Assembly: GCF_014274685.1 (NCBI RefSeq)
Contig: NZ_CP060393.1
Location: forward strand, 3,779,501 to 3,843,500
Origin: Edaphobacter sp. 4G125
Lineage (GTDB): Bacteria > Acidobacteriota > Terriglobia > Terriglobales > Acidobacteriaceae
Length of the DNA stretch: 64,000 bases
Reading direction: 5' to 3'
Shown: piece by piece, positions 27,711 through 35,306 of the stretch
Position numbering within the stretch: position 1 is the first letter of the stretch
Layout of the letters: each line of letters starts with the position of its first letter
Notes under the pieces: generated by a model
What the model was told of the DNA's origin: nothing
What the model saw: only the letters and a program-made list of their open reading frames with translations
Database searches by the model: none
Program-made: the position numbers and the translations under genes

Positions 27711-27754
27711 ATTGCGTTTGAAGTCCGTAGAGAAGAAGTTAAAAATCCATAAAA

Positions 27755-28459
27755 TCAAAGCCCATCTGTTTCAATTGCATTCGGATCAGGGTGAAAGCGG
27801 TACCCAACCCAAGGCTCGCTTTGAATATACTTCTGTCCTTCTCCACGTTCAATTTTTTTACGAAGCGAAGCAATAAGAACTCGAAGGTACTCCGGCTGGT
27901 CTTCTCCTGCTGTTCCCCATATTGAGCGCAATAAGATCTTGTGCGTAAGCACCCGACCTGGAGATCGCGCAAACAGCAAAAGGAGGTCGAATTCCTTTGG
28001 TGTCAGATGAACAGCCTGACCCCGAACGATTGCCGTATGAGCATCGGAATCGATAACAAAATCTCCGATTTCCAAATATGTTTCCACGACTTCAGATGCA
28101 GGAAGACGCCTAAGCTGAGCTCGGACACGAGCGAGCAGCTCCGGCATACTAAATGGCTTCGTAAGATAGTCATCCGCCCCTTCATCCAAAGCACTGATCT
28201 TCATCGCATCCGAGTCGCGGACACTGAGAACAATAATTGGTGTTTGTGAAAGATTGCGAATTGCACGCGTGAGTTCTAGTCCGTTCAGCTCTGGCATCGC
28301 CAGATCAGAAATGACAAGATCAGGTTGATCGGCCTCAAAACGATTCAGCCCCTCCAGCCCATTATTGGCTGTCACAACTTCGTATCCGCTCCCCTGCAGA
28401 GACGCCCGAAGCATACGAGTAATCTGTCGCTCATCATCGACAACTAATATCTTTCTCAA
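27755..28459 (-). CDS. kdpE: Response regulator KdpE (OmpR/PhoB family)
   Basis: 234 residues. Receiver domain 1-120 with the acidic pocket D8/D9, phosphorylation site D52 (LVISDLAMPELNG), and DDYLTKPF with the conserved Lys. C-terminal winged-helix domain about 130-228 (HLTPKEFDLLLLFARSPGRV, LRVLIASLRKKIE, VGYRFHPD). Activates kdp expression in response to low K+ or turgor in the known systems. Its start overlaps the stop of the KdpD N-terminal gene by 4 nt, and it precedes the structural genes rather than following them as in E. coli. Confidence 0.95.
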   Translation of the reverse strand: MRKILVVDDERQITRMLRASLQGSGYEVVTANNGLEGLNRFEADQPDLVISDLAMPELNGLELTRAIRNLSQTPIIVLSVRDSDAMKISALDEGADDYLTKPFSMPELLARVRAQLRRLPASEVVETYLEIGDFVIDSDAHTAIVRGQAVHLTPKEFDLLLLFARSPGRVLTHKILLRSIWGTAGEDQPEYLRVLIASLRKKIERGEGQKYIQSEPWVGYRFHPDPNAIETDGL

Positions 28460-29586
28460 TGTTTCTCCTGCGTTACGATGTGCAAATCGACATGTGGCGC
28501 CTCTGACATAAACCTTTGAATCGCAAGATAATACAGATAACTGTTAAGCCCATGCACTGCCGATCTCCCTACGATCGCTTGAGTAATTCGATTGTCTCGC
28601 ACAAAAGCTGCCGTCGCGCGCGCTGTATCCTTACCATCCAGAAATACAATCGAGGCCCCAAGATTTTTGGCGAACTGCAAGCTCGATTCCAACACCTTTT
28701 TTCGATCAGGGTTATCATCGCGCCCACTGGAAACATGTAGAACATACAACTCTGCATCCAGCGCCTCCGCCAATCGTGCGCCACGTGCAATTAAATCTCG
28801 TGCCTGAAAATTAGAACTTATACAGACAGCCACTTTTTCTGAAACCGCCCAATGTGCGCCAAGTTTCTTTCTCCGCACATAATCGTCAAGATTGCGATCC
28901 ACTGCGCGGGTTACTCTTTGTAGGGCCATCTCCCGGAGGGCGATCAGGTTTCCACGTCGAAAAAAATTAGACAGTGCTCGTTCCACGCGCTCTTGCGGAT
29001 AAATATCACCCCGTTGCATTCGGGTGACCAATGCTTCCGGGGTCAAATCGCTGATCACGATTTCGTCTGCTCGATCAAGCACCCAATCAGGAATCTGCTC
29101 ACGGACGCTGATCCCCGTAAGGGCCTGCACACGTGGAGCGAGACTCTCTATGTGTTGAATATTGATTGTGCTCAAAACATCAATCTTATTTTCTAGAAGA
29201 TATAGAACATCTTCATAACGCTTAGGGAAACGGCTCCCTTCGATATTCGTATGTGCGAGCTCATCAATCAGAGCAACTTGGGGCATTCGCGCAATAATTG
29301 CGTCCACATCCATCTCTGAAAATACAGTGCCCTTGTAGTTGATCTCCCGCCGCGGAATATGCTCAAGCCTGGATTCCAACTCTGCCGTATTCGGTCTACC
29401 GTGTGTTTCGACGATGCCTATAACGACATCTTCACCTCGGCTGCGACGACGAATGCCTTCGCTCAACATGCTGAAGGTCTTTCCTACACCGGGAGCGTAT
29501 CCAAGAAATACCTTAAACCGGCCACGCTGCTTCTCAGGATCGCTGGTCAACAGCCATTCTTCTGGTGATTTCCTGCTCTCCATCAT
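28456..29586 (-). CDS. kdpD: KdpD N-terminal sensor protein (KdpD domain plus USP domain, no kinase)
   Basis: 376 residues equal to the cytosolic N-terminal part of KdpD only. The KdpD domain spans about 22-230, with Walker A GYAPGVGKT (29-37), VALIDELAHTNIEGSRFPKR as the Walker B region, and INIQHIESL. A universal-stress-protein domain follows (about 250-372: EKVAVCISSNFQARDLIARG, IVGRSAVHGLNSYL). It stops exactly where the membrane domain begins in E. coli KdpD. The kinase half is the divergent gene at 29596. Start M at 29586 (AAGGAG 12 nt ahead) matches the family N-terminus; an open frame up to 29697 is ignored. Confidence 0.88.
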   Translation of the reverse strand: MMESRKSPEEWLLTSDPEKQRGRFKVFLGYAPGVGKTFSMLSEGIRRRSRGEDVVIGIVETHGRPNTAELESRLEHIPRREINYKGTVFSEMDVDAIIARMPQVALIDELAHTNIEGSRFPKRYEDVLYLLENKIDVLSTINIQHIESLAPRVQALTGISVREQIPDWVLDRADEIVISDLTPEALVTRMQRGDIYPQERVERALSNFFRRGNLIALREMALQRVTRAVDRNLDDYVRRKKLGAHWAVSEKVAVCISSNFQARDLIARGARLAEALDAELYVLHVSSGRDDNPDRKKVLESSLQFAKNLGASIVFLDGKDTARATAAFVRDNRITQAIVGRSAVHGLNSYLYYLAIQRFMSEAPHVDLHIVTQEKH

Positions 29587-29595
29587 GCAGCTACA

Positions 29596-31056
29596 ATGCT
29601 CCTTATGAATTCGCGCCGTTTGATTATGACAACTCGATGGACGCTTGCATTTAGTGCTCTCGCCGGAATTGTAGTCATATATCGCTTGTGGCTCCACGTC
29701 AACCCCACCACAGTCGCCCTTACCCTTCTACTCTTTATTCTTATACTTGCGGCAGAGTGGGGATTGCGATACGCGGTCGTCATTTCCGTTGCTGCTACCG
29801 CTCTTTATAATTTCTTTTTCCTTCCGCCAGTGGGAACATTTACAATTTCCGACCCACAAAACTGGCTTGCGCTGTTTACATTTCTTTCTACTGCAATCAT
29901 TGCCAGCCGCCTTTCCGAACGCGCTCGCGATGAAGCCTGCGACGCCCGCGCAAGGCAACGAGAATTGGAGATTCTGCTCCACCTCAGTCAAGAACTTCTG
30001 CAATCCGAAACCATCGCTACTCTGCTGAGTTCCGTGCCATCAACTGTAGCAAGCGTTACTGCAGCAAAGTCGAGCATCCTATATCTGCTGGAGGGCAATA
30101 AGCTGTATCAGGCCGGTGTTGACCTCGTCTCGGACATTGAACTTCCTCATCTGCGCCAATTAGCCAAAACACTCCCGAATGTCCGCCAGGAAGATAACGA
30201 GATGCAGATCCCCATTCGAAGTGGAGTAAAACCGCGAGGTTTGCTCCTTCTACGAGGCGTCACGCTTTCTCCTGAAACACTTGGAGCTGTTGGCAGCCTG
30301 ATCTCCATCTCTTTAGATCGCGCGCAAGCCTTTGAAAGCATCGCGAAAGATCAAGCGGCAAAAGAAACCGAGCGACTCCGGTCATTGATGATCGACTCTA
30401 TTACCCATGAATTGCGCACCCCGCTTACTTCAATCAAAGGCGCAGCAACCACTTTATTAAGCGGAGAAATTCAAAAAGAAGAGCAACATGAGCTACTGAC
30501 CATCATCGATGAAGAAAGTGACCGCCTCAATCGACTCGTTTCCGAAGCAGTTGAAATGGCCCAACTTGACGCTCAACAGGTCCAAATGCACTTCAGCCCA
30601 GTAAAGATTCGAGATCTCATCGATGAAGCCCTTTCAACTTGCAGCTGGATAGAAGATCATCATTCGCTGCAAGTGAACATCCCAGATGGCCTGCAGATTC
30701 ATGCCGATCCCGCAGTTTTTCAAAAGGTCCTCAGTAATCTGCTAGAGAATGCCGCAAAATATTCAGCGCCAGGCACACTTATCACGATATCCGCAGAGAT
30801 AAAAAACGAATGCGTTGCGATCAGCATCGCAGATCAGGGAGTTGGCATTGATCCATCAGAGCAGGGCCTCATCTTTGAACGCTTTTACCGTGCCCGCTCT
30901 CTAGTCAGCGGAACTTCTGGCACGGGAATGGGCTTAGCCATCAGTCGAGCTATTACTGAAGCGCATGGAGGGAAGATTACCGTTGTCAGTCAGCCCGGAC
31001 ATGGTTCAGTCTTCACAATCTACTTACCCTCACCCGCCCCCATCTCTGTTAAATAA
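29596..31056 (+). CDS. Histidine kinase half of split KdpD (DUF4118 membrane domain)
   Basis: 486 residues. Four membrane helices of the DUF4118 type at about 14-105 (including ALYNFFFLPPVGTFTISDP), a GAF-like linker domain at about 125-250, HisKA with phospho-acceptor H271 (SITHELRTPLTSIKGAATTL), and HATPase with N box LSNLLENAAKYSAPG, ADQGVGI and GTSGTGMGLAISRAI. It corresponds to the C-terminal part of KdpD and presumably phosphorylates KdpE. It is transcribed away from the N-terminal half; the two start codons are only about 10 bp apart. ATG 29605 or 29626 are alternative starts. Weak ribosome site. Confidence 0.88.
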   Translation: MLLMNSRRLIMTTRWTLAFSALAGIVVIYRLWLHVNPTTVALTLLLFILILAAEWGLRYAVVISVAATALYNFFFLPPVGTFTISDPQNWLALFTFLSTAIIASRLSERARDEACDARARQRELEILLHLSQELLQSETIATLLSSVPSTVASVTAAKSSILYLLEGNKLYQAGVDLVSDIELPHLRQLAKTLPNVRQEDNEMQIPIRSGVKPRGLLLLRGVTLSPETLGAVGSLISISLDRAQAFESIAKDQAAKETERLRSLMIDSITHELRTPLTSIKGAATTLLSGEIQKEEQHELLTIIDEESDRLNRLVSEAVEMAQLDAQQVQMHFSPVKIRDLIDEALSTCSWIEDHHSLQVNIPDGLQIHADPAVFQKVLSNLLENAAKYSAPGTLITISAEIKNECVAISIADQGVGIDPSEQGLIFERFYRARSLVSGTSGTGMGLAISRAITEAHGGKITVVSQPGHGSVFTIYLPSPAPISVK

Positions 31057-31088
31057 AGAAGGAGAGGATTTCTCTCCTCTCCTTCTCA
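31057..31088. terminator. Hairpin between the convergent kinase and iscS genes
   Basis: AGAAGGAGAGG / CCTCTCCTTCT, 11-bp perfect arms with an 8-nt loop. It starts right after the kinase stop and 23 bp before the iscS stop, and probably serves both strands. Confidence 0.6.
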
Positions 31089-31108
31089 AGACTGTACTCT
31101 GCTTCGAA

Positions 31109-32383
31109 TTAATGGGCTGCCCACTCAATCTTAGAGAGGTCAATCCCTTCTTTCACCATCTCGTAAAGCGGGCTCAGTTCACGCAGCTTCTTCACAACGT
31201 CGATGATTTTATCTGCGACATAATCCACTTCAGCCTTCGTGTTGAAGCGACCCAGGCCAAATCGAATCGAACTATGGGCAACATCATCTCCCAGGCCAAG
31301 AGCCTTGAGGACGTAGCTGGGCTCAAGGGTGGCCGAAGTGCAGGCAGAACCCGATGAAACCGCTACATCGTTGATCCCCATCAGCAGGCTCTCGCCTTCA
31401 ACATAGACGAAGCTCATGTTCAAGTTACCCGGAAGGTGATGCTCCATGTTTCCGTTTACATGAACGTAATCGAGGGCACTCTCTAGTTTGTGCTTCAGAT
31501 AATCGCGCAACTCTTTCTCACGCTTTGCTTCAGCGTCCATCTCATTCAACGCAATCTCACACGCGGCTCCCAGACCAACGATGCCTGGAACATTCAGCGT
31601 TCCTGAACGCATTCCACGCTCATGACCGCCACCGTTAATCTGCTCGGAGATCTGCACACGAGGATTACGTCGGCGAACGTACAACGCGCCTACGCCCTTC
31701 GGACCATAAAGCTTGTGCCCCGAAAGCGATAGCACATCGATGTTGTCTTTCTGCACATCCACAGGAATCTTTCCTACAGCCTGCACAGCATCTGTATGGA
31801 AGAGAACTCCCTTTTCTTTACAAATCGCGCCGATCTCGCGAACTGGCTGAATGACCCCGATCTCGTTATTGGCATACATGATGGAGACCAGAATCGTCTT
31901 ATCATCAATGGCCCGCTTGAGATCTTCAAGATCGATCAGGCCGTCTGCCCCAACGGGAAGATAGGTTACGCGATATCCCTGCTTCTCAAGCTTCTTACAG
32001 GTATCGAGAACTGCCTTGTGCTCCGTAACCTGGGTAATGATGTGATTACCGCGCTCGCGATACATCTCCGCGATGCCCTTAAGCGCAAGATTGTTCGACT
32101 CCGTTGCTCCAGAGGTGAAGATCACTTCCTTCGCCGTCGCTCCAATTAGCTTCGCTACCTGTTCGCGCGCCTTTTCGACTGCCTTTTCGGCTTCCCAGCC
32201 AAAGCTGTGGTTTCGGCTGGCTGCATTCCCAAAGATGTTGGTCAGATAAGGCATCATCGCCTCAAGAACTCGAGGATCCAGCGGCGTCGTAGCGTGGTTA
32301 TCCAGATAAATCGGAAGGCGGACTCCTTCTGGAAGTGGCGTTGATGATTCTGCGATAACGACTCCGGTTCCATTGGTGCTCAT
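31109..32383 (-). CDS. iscS: Cysteine desulfurase IscS/NifS
   Basis: PLP enzyme that takes sulfur from cysteine for Fe-S clusters and tRNA thiolation. 424 residues: [34 protein letters not shown], the His of [12 protein letters not shown], the PLP-lysine [33 protein letters not shown], and the catalytic Cys loop [16 protein letters not shown]. Start at ATG 32383 (AGGAG 11 nt upstream); a GTG at 32395 is directly on that site. Lies 63 nt after iscR in one operon; no iscU or iscA follows. Confidence 0.95.
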   Translation of the reverse strand: MSTNGTGVVIAESSTPLPEGVRLPIYLDNHATTPLDPRVLEAMMPYLTNIFGNAASRNHSFGWEAEKAVEKAREQVAKLIGATAKEVIFTSGATESNNLALKGIAEMYRERGNHIITQVTEHKAVLDTCKKLEKQGYRVTYLPVGADGLIDLEDLKRAIDDKTILVSIMYANNEIGVIQPVREIGAICKEKGVLFHTDAVQAVGKIPVDVQKDNIDVLSLSGHKLYGPKGVGALYVRRRNPRVQISEQINGGGHERGMRSGTLNVPGIVGLGAACEIALNEMDAEAKREKELRDYLKHKLESALDYVHVNGNMEHHLPGNLNMSFVYVEGESLLMGINDVAVSSGSACTSATLEPSYVLKALGLGDDVAHSSIRFGLGRFNTKAEVDYVADKIIDVVKKLRELSPLYEMVKEGIDLSKIEWAAH

Positions 32384-32446
32384 AGAATTTCCCACTCCTG
32401 ACGTTCTTTCCGTAAATCTCTACCTAATGTCTTTTGAAAAGCTGGC

Positions 32447-32902
32447 CTACATCGCGATCGAAACCAGACCGCCGCCAACTGCATTTGTCGCAGCATGTTC
32501 TGGTTCGATCAGGTCAGCAATATAGATGCCGCTCAATAGAGCTTTGATGCTGTCGTTCACCTTACGCAGCGGTTCTTTGATGGTGCAGGTACTAGTGAGA
32601 TCGCAAGCTCCGTGAATCGTAATGCAGCTTGTAATAAAGAGGGGGCCATCAATCGCCCGGATGACCTCAAATGCCGAAACCTCTTTGGCCGATCGAGCCA
32701 ACGCATAACCGCCATTGGTGCCAGCATGAGAAACCAACAAGCCCGATTTGGCCAATGTTTGTAATATCTTAGCCAACAGTTGCGGGGGAATATGATAGGC
32801 TTCGGCAATATCTTTTGCGCTATGCGCAGAACCGCTCGTCTGTTCCGCCAGATATTTCAGGGCCATCAACCCATAGTCCGCTTTTTTGGTGAGTCGAAGC
32901 AT
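32447..32902 (-). CDS. iscR: Rrf2-family Fe-S regulator, IscR type
   Basis: 151 residues. Winged helix at the N-terminus (MLRLTKKADYGLMALKYLAE, IPPQLLAKILQTLAKSGLLV, GTNGGYALAR), then three cysteines C93, C100 and C106 (CITIHGACDLTSTC), the usual [2Fe-2S] ligand set, though the first spacing is one residue longer than in E. coli IscR. In known systems the cluster-bound form represses isc genes. Directly upstream of iscS, which supports the call. Confidence 0.9.
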   Translation of the reverse strand: MLRLTKKADYGLMALKYLAEQTSGSAHSAKDIAEAYHIPPQLLAKILQTLAKSGLLVSHAGTNGGYALARSAKEVSAFEVIRAIDGPLFITSCITIHGACDLTSTCTIKEPLRKVNDSIKALLSGIYIADLIEPEHAATNAVGGGLVSIAM

Positions 32903-33079
32903 TTTGAGTCTACGTGCCCATCTCCCAGAAGCTCTTCAAAACTCTGTAAAAATGCCTGACGAACCTCGGAACGGGGCTATGGATAGTGTACGTCTGGAAA
33001 GGAGGACGCCGCAAGCATATCTCCTACTCCTATCCCTTTCTCATGGACAGCTCTTTTGGTATTTTTCTCGAATTTGCCG

Positions 33080-33108
33080 TTGACAACCTCTACGGGTAAA
33101 AGCAGAAT
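33080..33108 (+). promoter_or_regulatory. Candidate promoter for the 51-residue Cys protein
   Basis: TTGACA at 33080-33085 and CAGAAT at 33103-33108, 17-bp spacing, 32 nt before ATG 33141. Confidence 0.3.
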
Positions 33109-33140
33109 CCAACCAATTCATCCCATTTCCAATTCGCTTT

Positions 33141-33296
33141 ATGACTATCCAGTGCAAACACCCCATTGTTAAGATCGTCTCCCGCGATGAAGACGCCGAG
33201 TTCGTCGAATGTCAGATGTGTGGAGAAATCTTTGATTCCACGGAATTTCGTGACATTGCCATCGAAGAAAGCACTTCCGCAGAAGAGGAAAGCTAA
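33141..33296 (+). CDS. 51-residue Cys-containing small protein
   Basis: Short ORF MTIQCKHPIVKIVSRDEDAE followed by FVECQMCGEIFDSTEF and an acidic tail. The Cys-His near the start and the CxxC (VECQMCGEI) form a zinc-ribbon-like pattern, suggesting a small zinc-binding protein. A candidate promoter lies upstream, but no clear ribosome site. It sits between divergent iscR and convergent pgsA, in a region otherwise without genes. Family not recognised. Confidence 0.55.
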   Translation: MTIQCKHPIVKIVSRDEDAEFVECQMCGEIFDSTEFRDIAIEESTSAEEES

Positions 33297-33316
33297 AGTC
33301 TTGAAAGTGGCCTCTC

Positions 33317-33886
33317 TCATGCCGATTCCCAATTGGAGTTGATCCGCCTGAAGACAATCCACGCATACTGCGCTGCTGAAACGGGGGCTAGAACAGCAAT
33401 AATCTGCAAAAGTGCTCCCGTAAGCAGATTGAGCCAGGCCATGGGCCAGAGCTTCCCCAGAAGGACTCCCACCACTCCCAGAATCTGAACCAGGGTATTT
33501 AGCTTCCCCAAAATGCTCGGGCGAAAATCCCTCAGCGTACCTGTAGCAAATAACAGGGTAGAGATGAGTAGTATCCCCAGATCTCGACTAAAGACCAGCA
33601 CCGTTACATAGCGCGGGATAGCGCCAGCATGCGTCAGAACCAGAAAAAGCGTGCTCAACAGAAGCTTGTCGGCTATAGGGTCAAGGTATTGTCCGAGCGT
33701 TGTCTTCTGACTCAACCAGCGTGCTAATAAACCATCCAGCGCATCCGTTAGCCCTGCCAGAAGAAACAGAGCAAAGGCCAAAGAATAATTGGTGTCCAAA
33801 ATCGCAATCACCAGGAAAGGCAGAATAAATAACCGCATCATGGTGAGCAGGTTGGGCGTAGCGCGAACTTGGTCGAGAAAGGACAC
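33317..33886 (-). CDS. pgsA: CDP-diacylglycerol-glycerol-3-phosphate phosphatidyltransferase
   Basis: Inner-membrane enzyme that makes phosphatidylglycerol phosphate. 189 residues, about five or six helices. The CDP-alcohol phosphotransferase signature D-x2-DG-x2-AR-x8-G-x3-D-x3-D is complete: D48, D51, G52, A55, R56, G65, D69, D73 (in LTDALDGLLARWL and GQYLDPIADKLL). The start is GTG 33886; the ribosome site is weak. Alone on its strand. Confidence 0.9.
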   Translation of the reverse strand: MSFLDQVRATPNLLTMMRLFILPFLVIAILDTNYSLAFALFLLAGLTDALDGLLARWLSQKTTLGQYLDPIADKLLLSTLFLVLTHAGAIPRYVTVLVFSRDLGILLISTLLFATGTLRDFRPSILGKLNTLVQILGVVGVLLGKLWPMAWLNLLTGALLQIIAVLAPVSAAQYAWIVFRRINSNWESA

Positions 33887-34025
33887 AAATAATAATTTTG
33901 CTTAAATAAACGGCCTTATTTTGCAGCCTGTCGTATCGTAAACGAAAATAAGCCTCAATTCGCCCCGCACACGCCAGAACAGTTGATCTCTGTGATGATT
34001 GTCGTTAGACTAAGGCTACGCATTC

Positions 34026-34102
34026 AGGCGCGTAGCTCAGTTGGTTAGAGCGCTACCTTGACACGGTAGAGGTCAGCGGTTCGAATCCGCTCGTGCCTAC
34101 CA
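34026..34102 (+). tRNA. tRNA-Val (GAC)
   Basis: 77-nt cloverleaf. Acceptor AGGCGCG/CGTGCCT (one G-T pair), D-arm GCTCAGTTGGTTAGAGC, anticodon stem CTACC/GGTAG with loop TTGACAC giving GAC, T-arm AGCGG-TTCGAAT-CCGCT, encoded CCA. It is the left neighbour of the sugar island; its 3' half is echoed by a decayed copy at 63521-63559. Confidence 0.96.
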
Positions 34103-34903
34103 TATCTTTACCACTTACAACCTCCTCAAATTCGATTCGCCGTGTCGCTGCAGGACAGATGCACCGCTTCAGGATGGCATCGAAGCTGTAACGCGGCCTT
34201 CCCTTCTTCCGTGCGCTAGCGAAGATCCAGCCCTCCAACTGCAAACCGCTGATCTCTATTCTCGGCAATCTTCATATGGGCAACTGATTTGTAGCTGTAC
34301 GCTCCAGGACGAAACTATTCTTGATCCATTTCGCAGGTGGCGGCAGCACGTATGCGGAAGTTCTCATTAAAAAGGTCGCAAGTATATATTGCGAGCGGAA
34401 ATGGATGATACCTACTCCCAACTCGCACTTGCTGTCACTCAAGGCGGCGGCACCGACGCAGCCTTCGTCTAAAATCCGCGAACGGTTGACCTGCGTCAGT
34501 CAAACATGTTCCTTCGCCACCGCCCACCGCCCTAAACTCTTCCGGAACTTTATCAGTCACGGGTGCAGATCGTTTGCAGGCGCTGGGATCTCCACGAACA
34601 TTAGGCCTCTAGAGAACGGAAGTCATCGCCCCAACATCTAAAACTGGCACGCTTCTTCTACCAAACCGCTGCCATCGTGTATGTTTTTCCTCAGACATCA
34701 ACAGTCATCCGGCCCTTGCTTGGGGGCCAGAATTTGTACTCCAAACTGGAGGATGTCAGCGAAGTTCGCGGAACCATTTTGAACTCGAATGGTTGGAGCA
34801 AAAATACCCAGGATAGCCACGATGATCGAACGAAGATTAGCTAAGTATTTGGGAGATTTAAATACAATTCATAACGCATCGTTACGAAAACAGAATATGA
34901 CAG
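34103..34903. other. Gene-poor, decayed-looking region next to tRNA-Val
   Basis: 801 bp with only short, unconvincing ORFs (a 106-codon plus-strand frame at 34321 and a minus-strand frame running into the tRNA). The plus frame has no ribosome site and an odd, low-information sequence. A palindrome TCGCAA-7 bp-TTGCGA lies at 34376-34394, and AACCATT/AATGGTT arms near 34772. It may be debris from an insertion at the tRNA. No integrase or transposase motif was found. Confidence 0.45.
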
Positions 34904-35290
34904 CTATATCGGGAAATCTATATCTTCAAAAAACTGATAGTTCGCAAGACTGGCAGGCGGGGAAAAAAAACACGCCACCTTCATCTCGATGTCAGACAGA
35001 TTTTCAAGCATATGGATCTTACCCTTAGGAAACAAGACAGCGCATCCTGTCCTCACCAACTCTACTTCGCCATCTACCAGCACACGACCATGGCCACTAA
35101 GGATATAAATAACCTCTTCTCCATTTGGATGAGAATGTGCTGGACGTACTCGTTGACCAGGTCCAACATGAATGACAGCCATCGTGCAGTACTGAGCACC
35201 GGTATTTTCCTGTGAAATTACCCAGCGCAGCTTTCTTCCCGGAAGGTCCAACTCCTCTACTGTGGCCTCATCTACGATTGGTATCGGCAT
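34904..35290 (-). CDS. Cupin-domain protein
   Basis: 128 residues, one cupin_2 barrel. Motif 1 is AHSHPNGEEVIYILSGHGRV (two His and a Glu that bind metal) and motif 2 ends in FPKGKIHMLEN (third His). Such proteins bind or isomerise small sugars or act as ligand sensors. Located 16 nt after the transketolase gene and co-transcribed with it, hence under the shared operator upstream of transketolase. Catalytic role not predictable. Confidence 0.8.
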   Translation of the reverse strand: MPIPIVDEATVEELDLPGRKLRWVISQENTGAQYCTMAVIHVGPGQRVRPAHSHPNGEEVIYILSGHGRVLVDGEVELVRTGCAVLFPKGKIHMLENLSDIEMKVACFFSPPASLANYQFFEDIDFPI

Positions 35291-35306
35291 AGAAATATCT
35301 CATTTC

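Noticed and set aside
27679-27754. c-di-AMP (ydaO-type) riboswitch ahead of the kdp genes
   Set aside because: The gap of 76 bp is too short and holds only a simple inverted repeat.
34053-34268. 71-codon minus-strand frame ending in GFEPLTSTVSR
   Set aside because: Its end is antisense tRNA-Val; the rest has no ribosome site or known motif.
34321-34641. 106-codon plus-strand frame as a gene
   Set aside because: No ribosome site, no recognisable fold or motif, and the surrounding sequence looks decayed.
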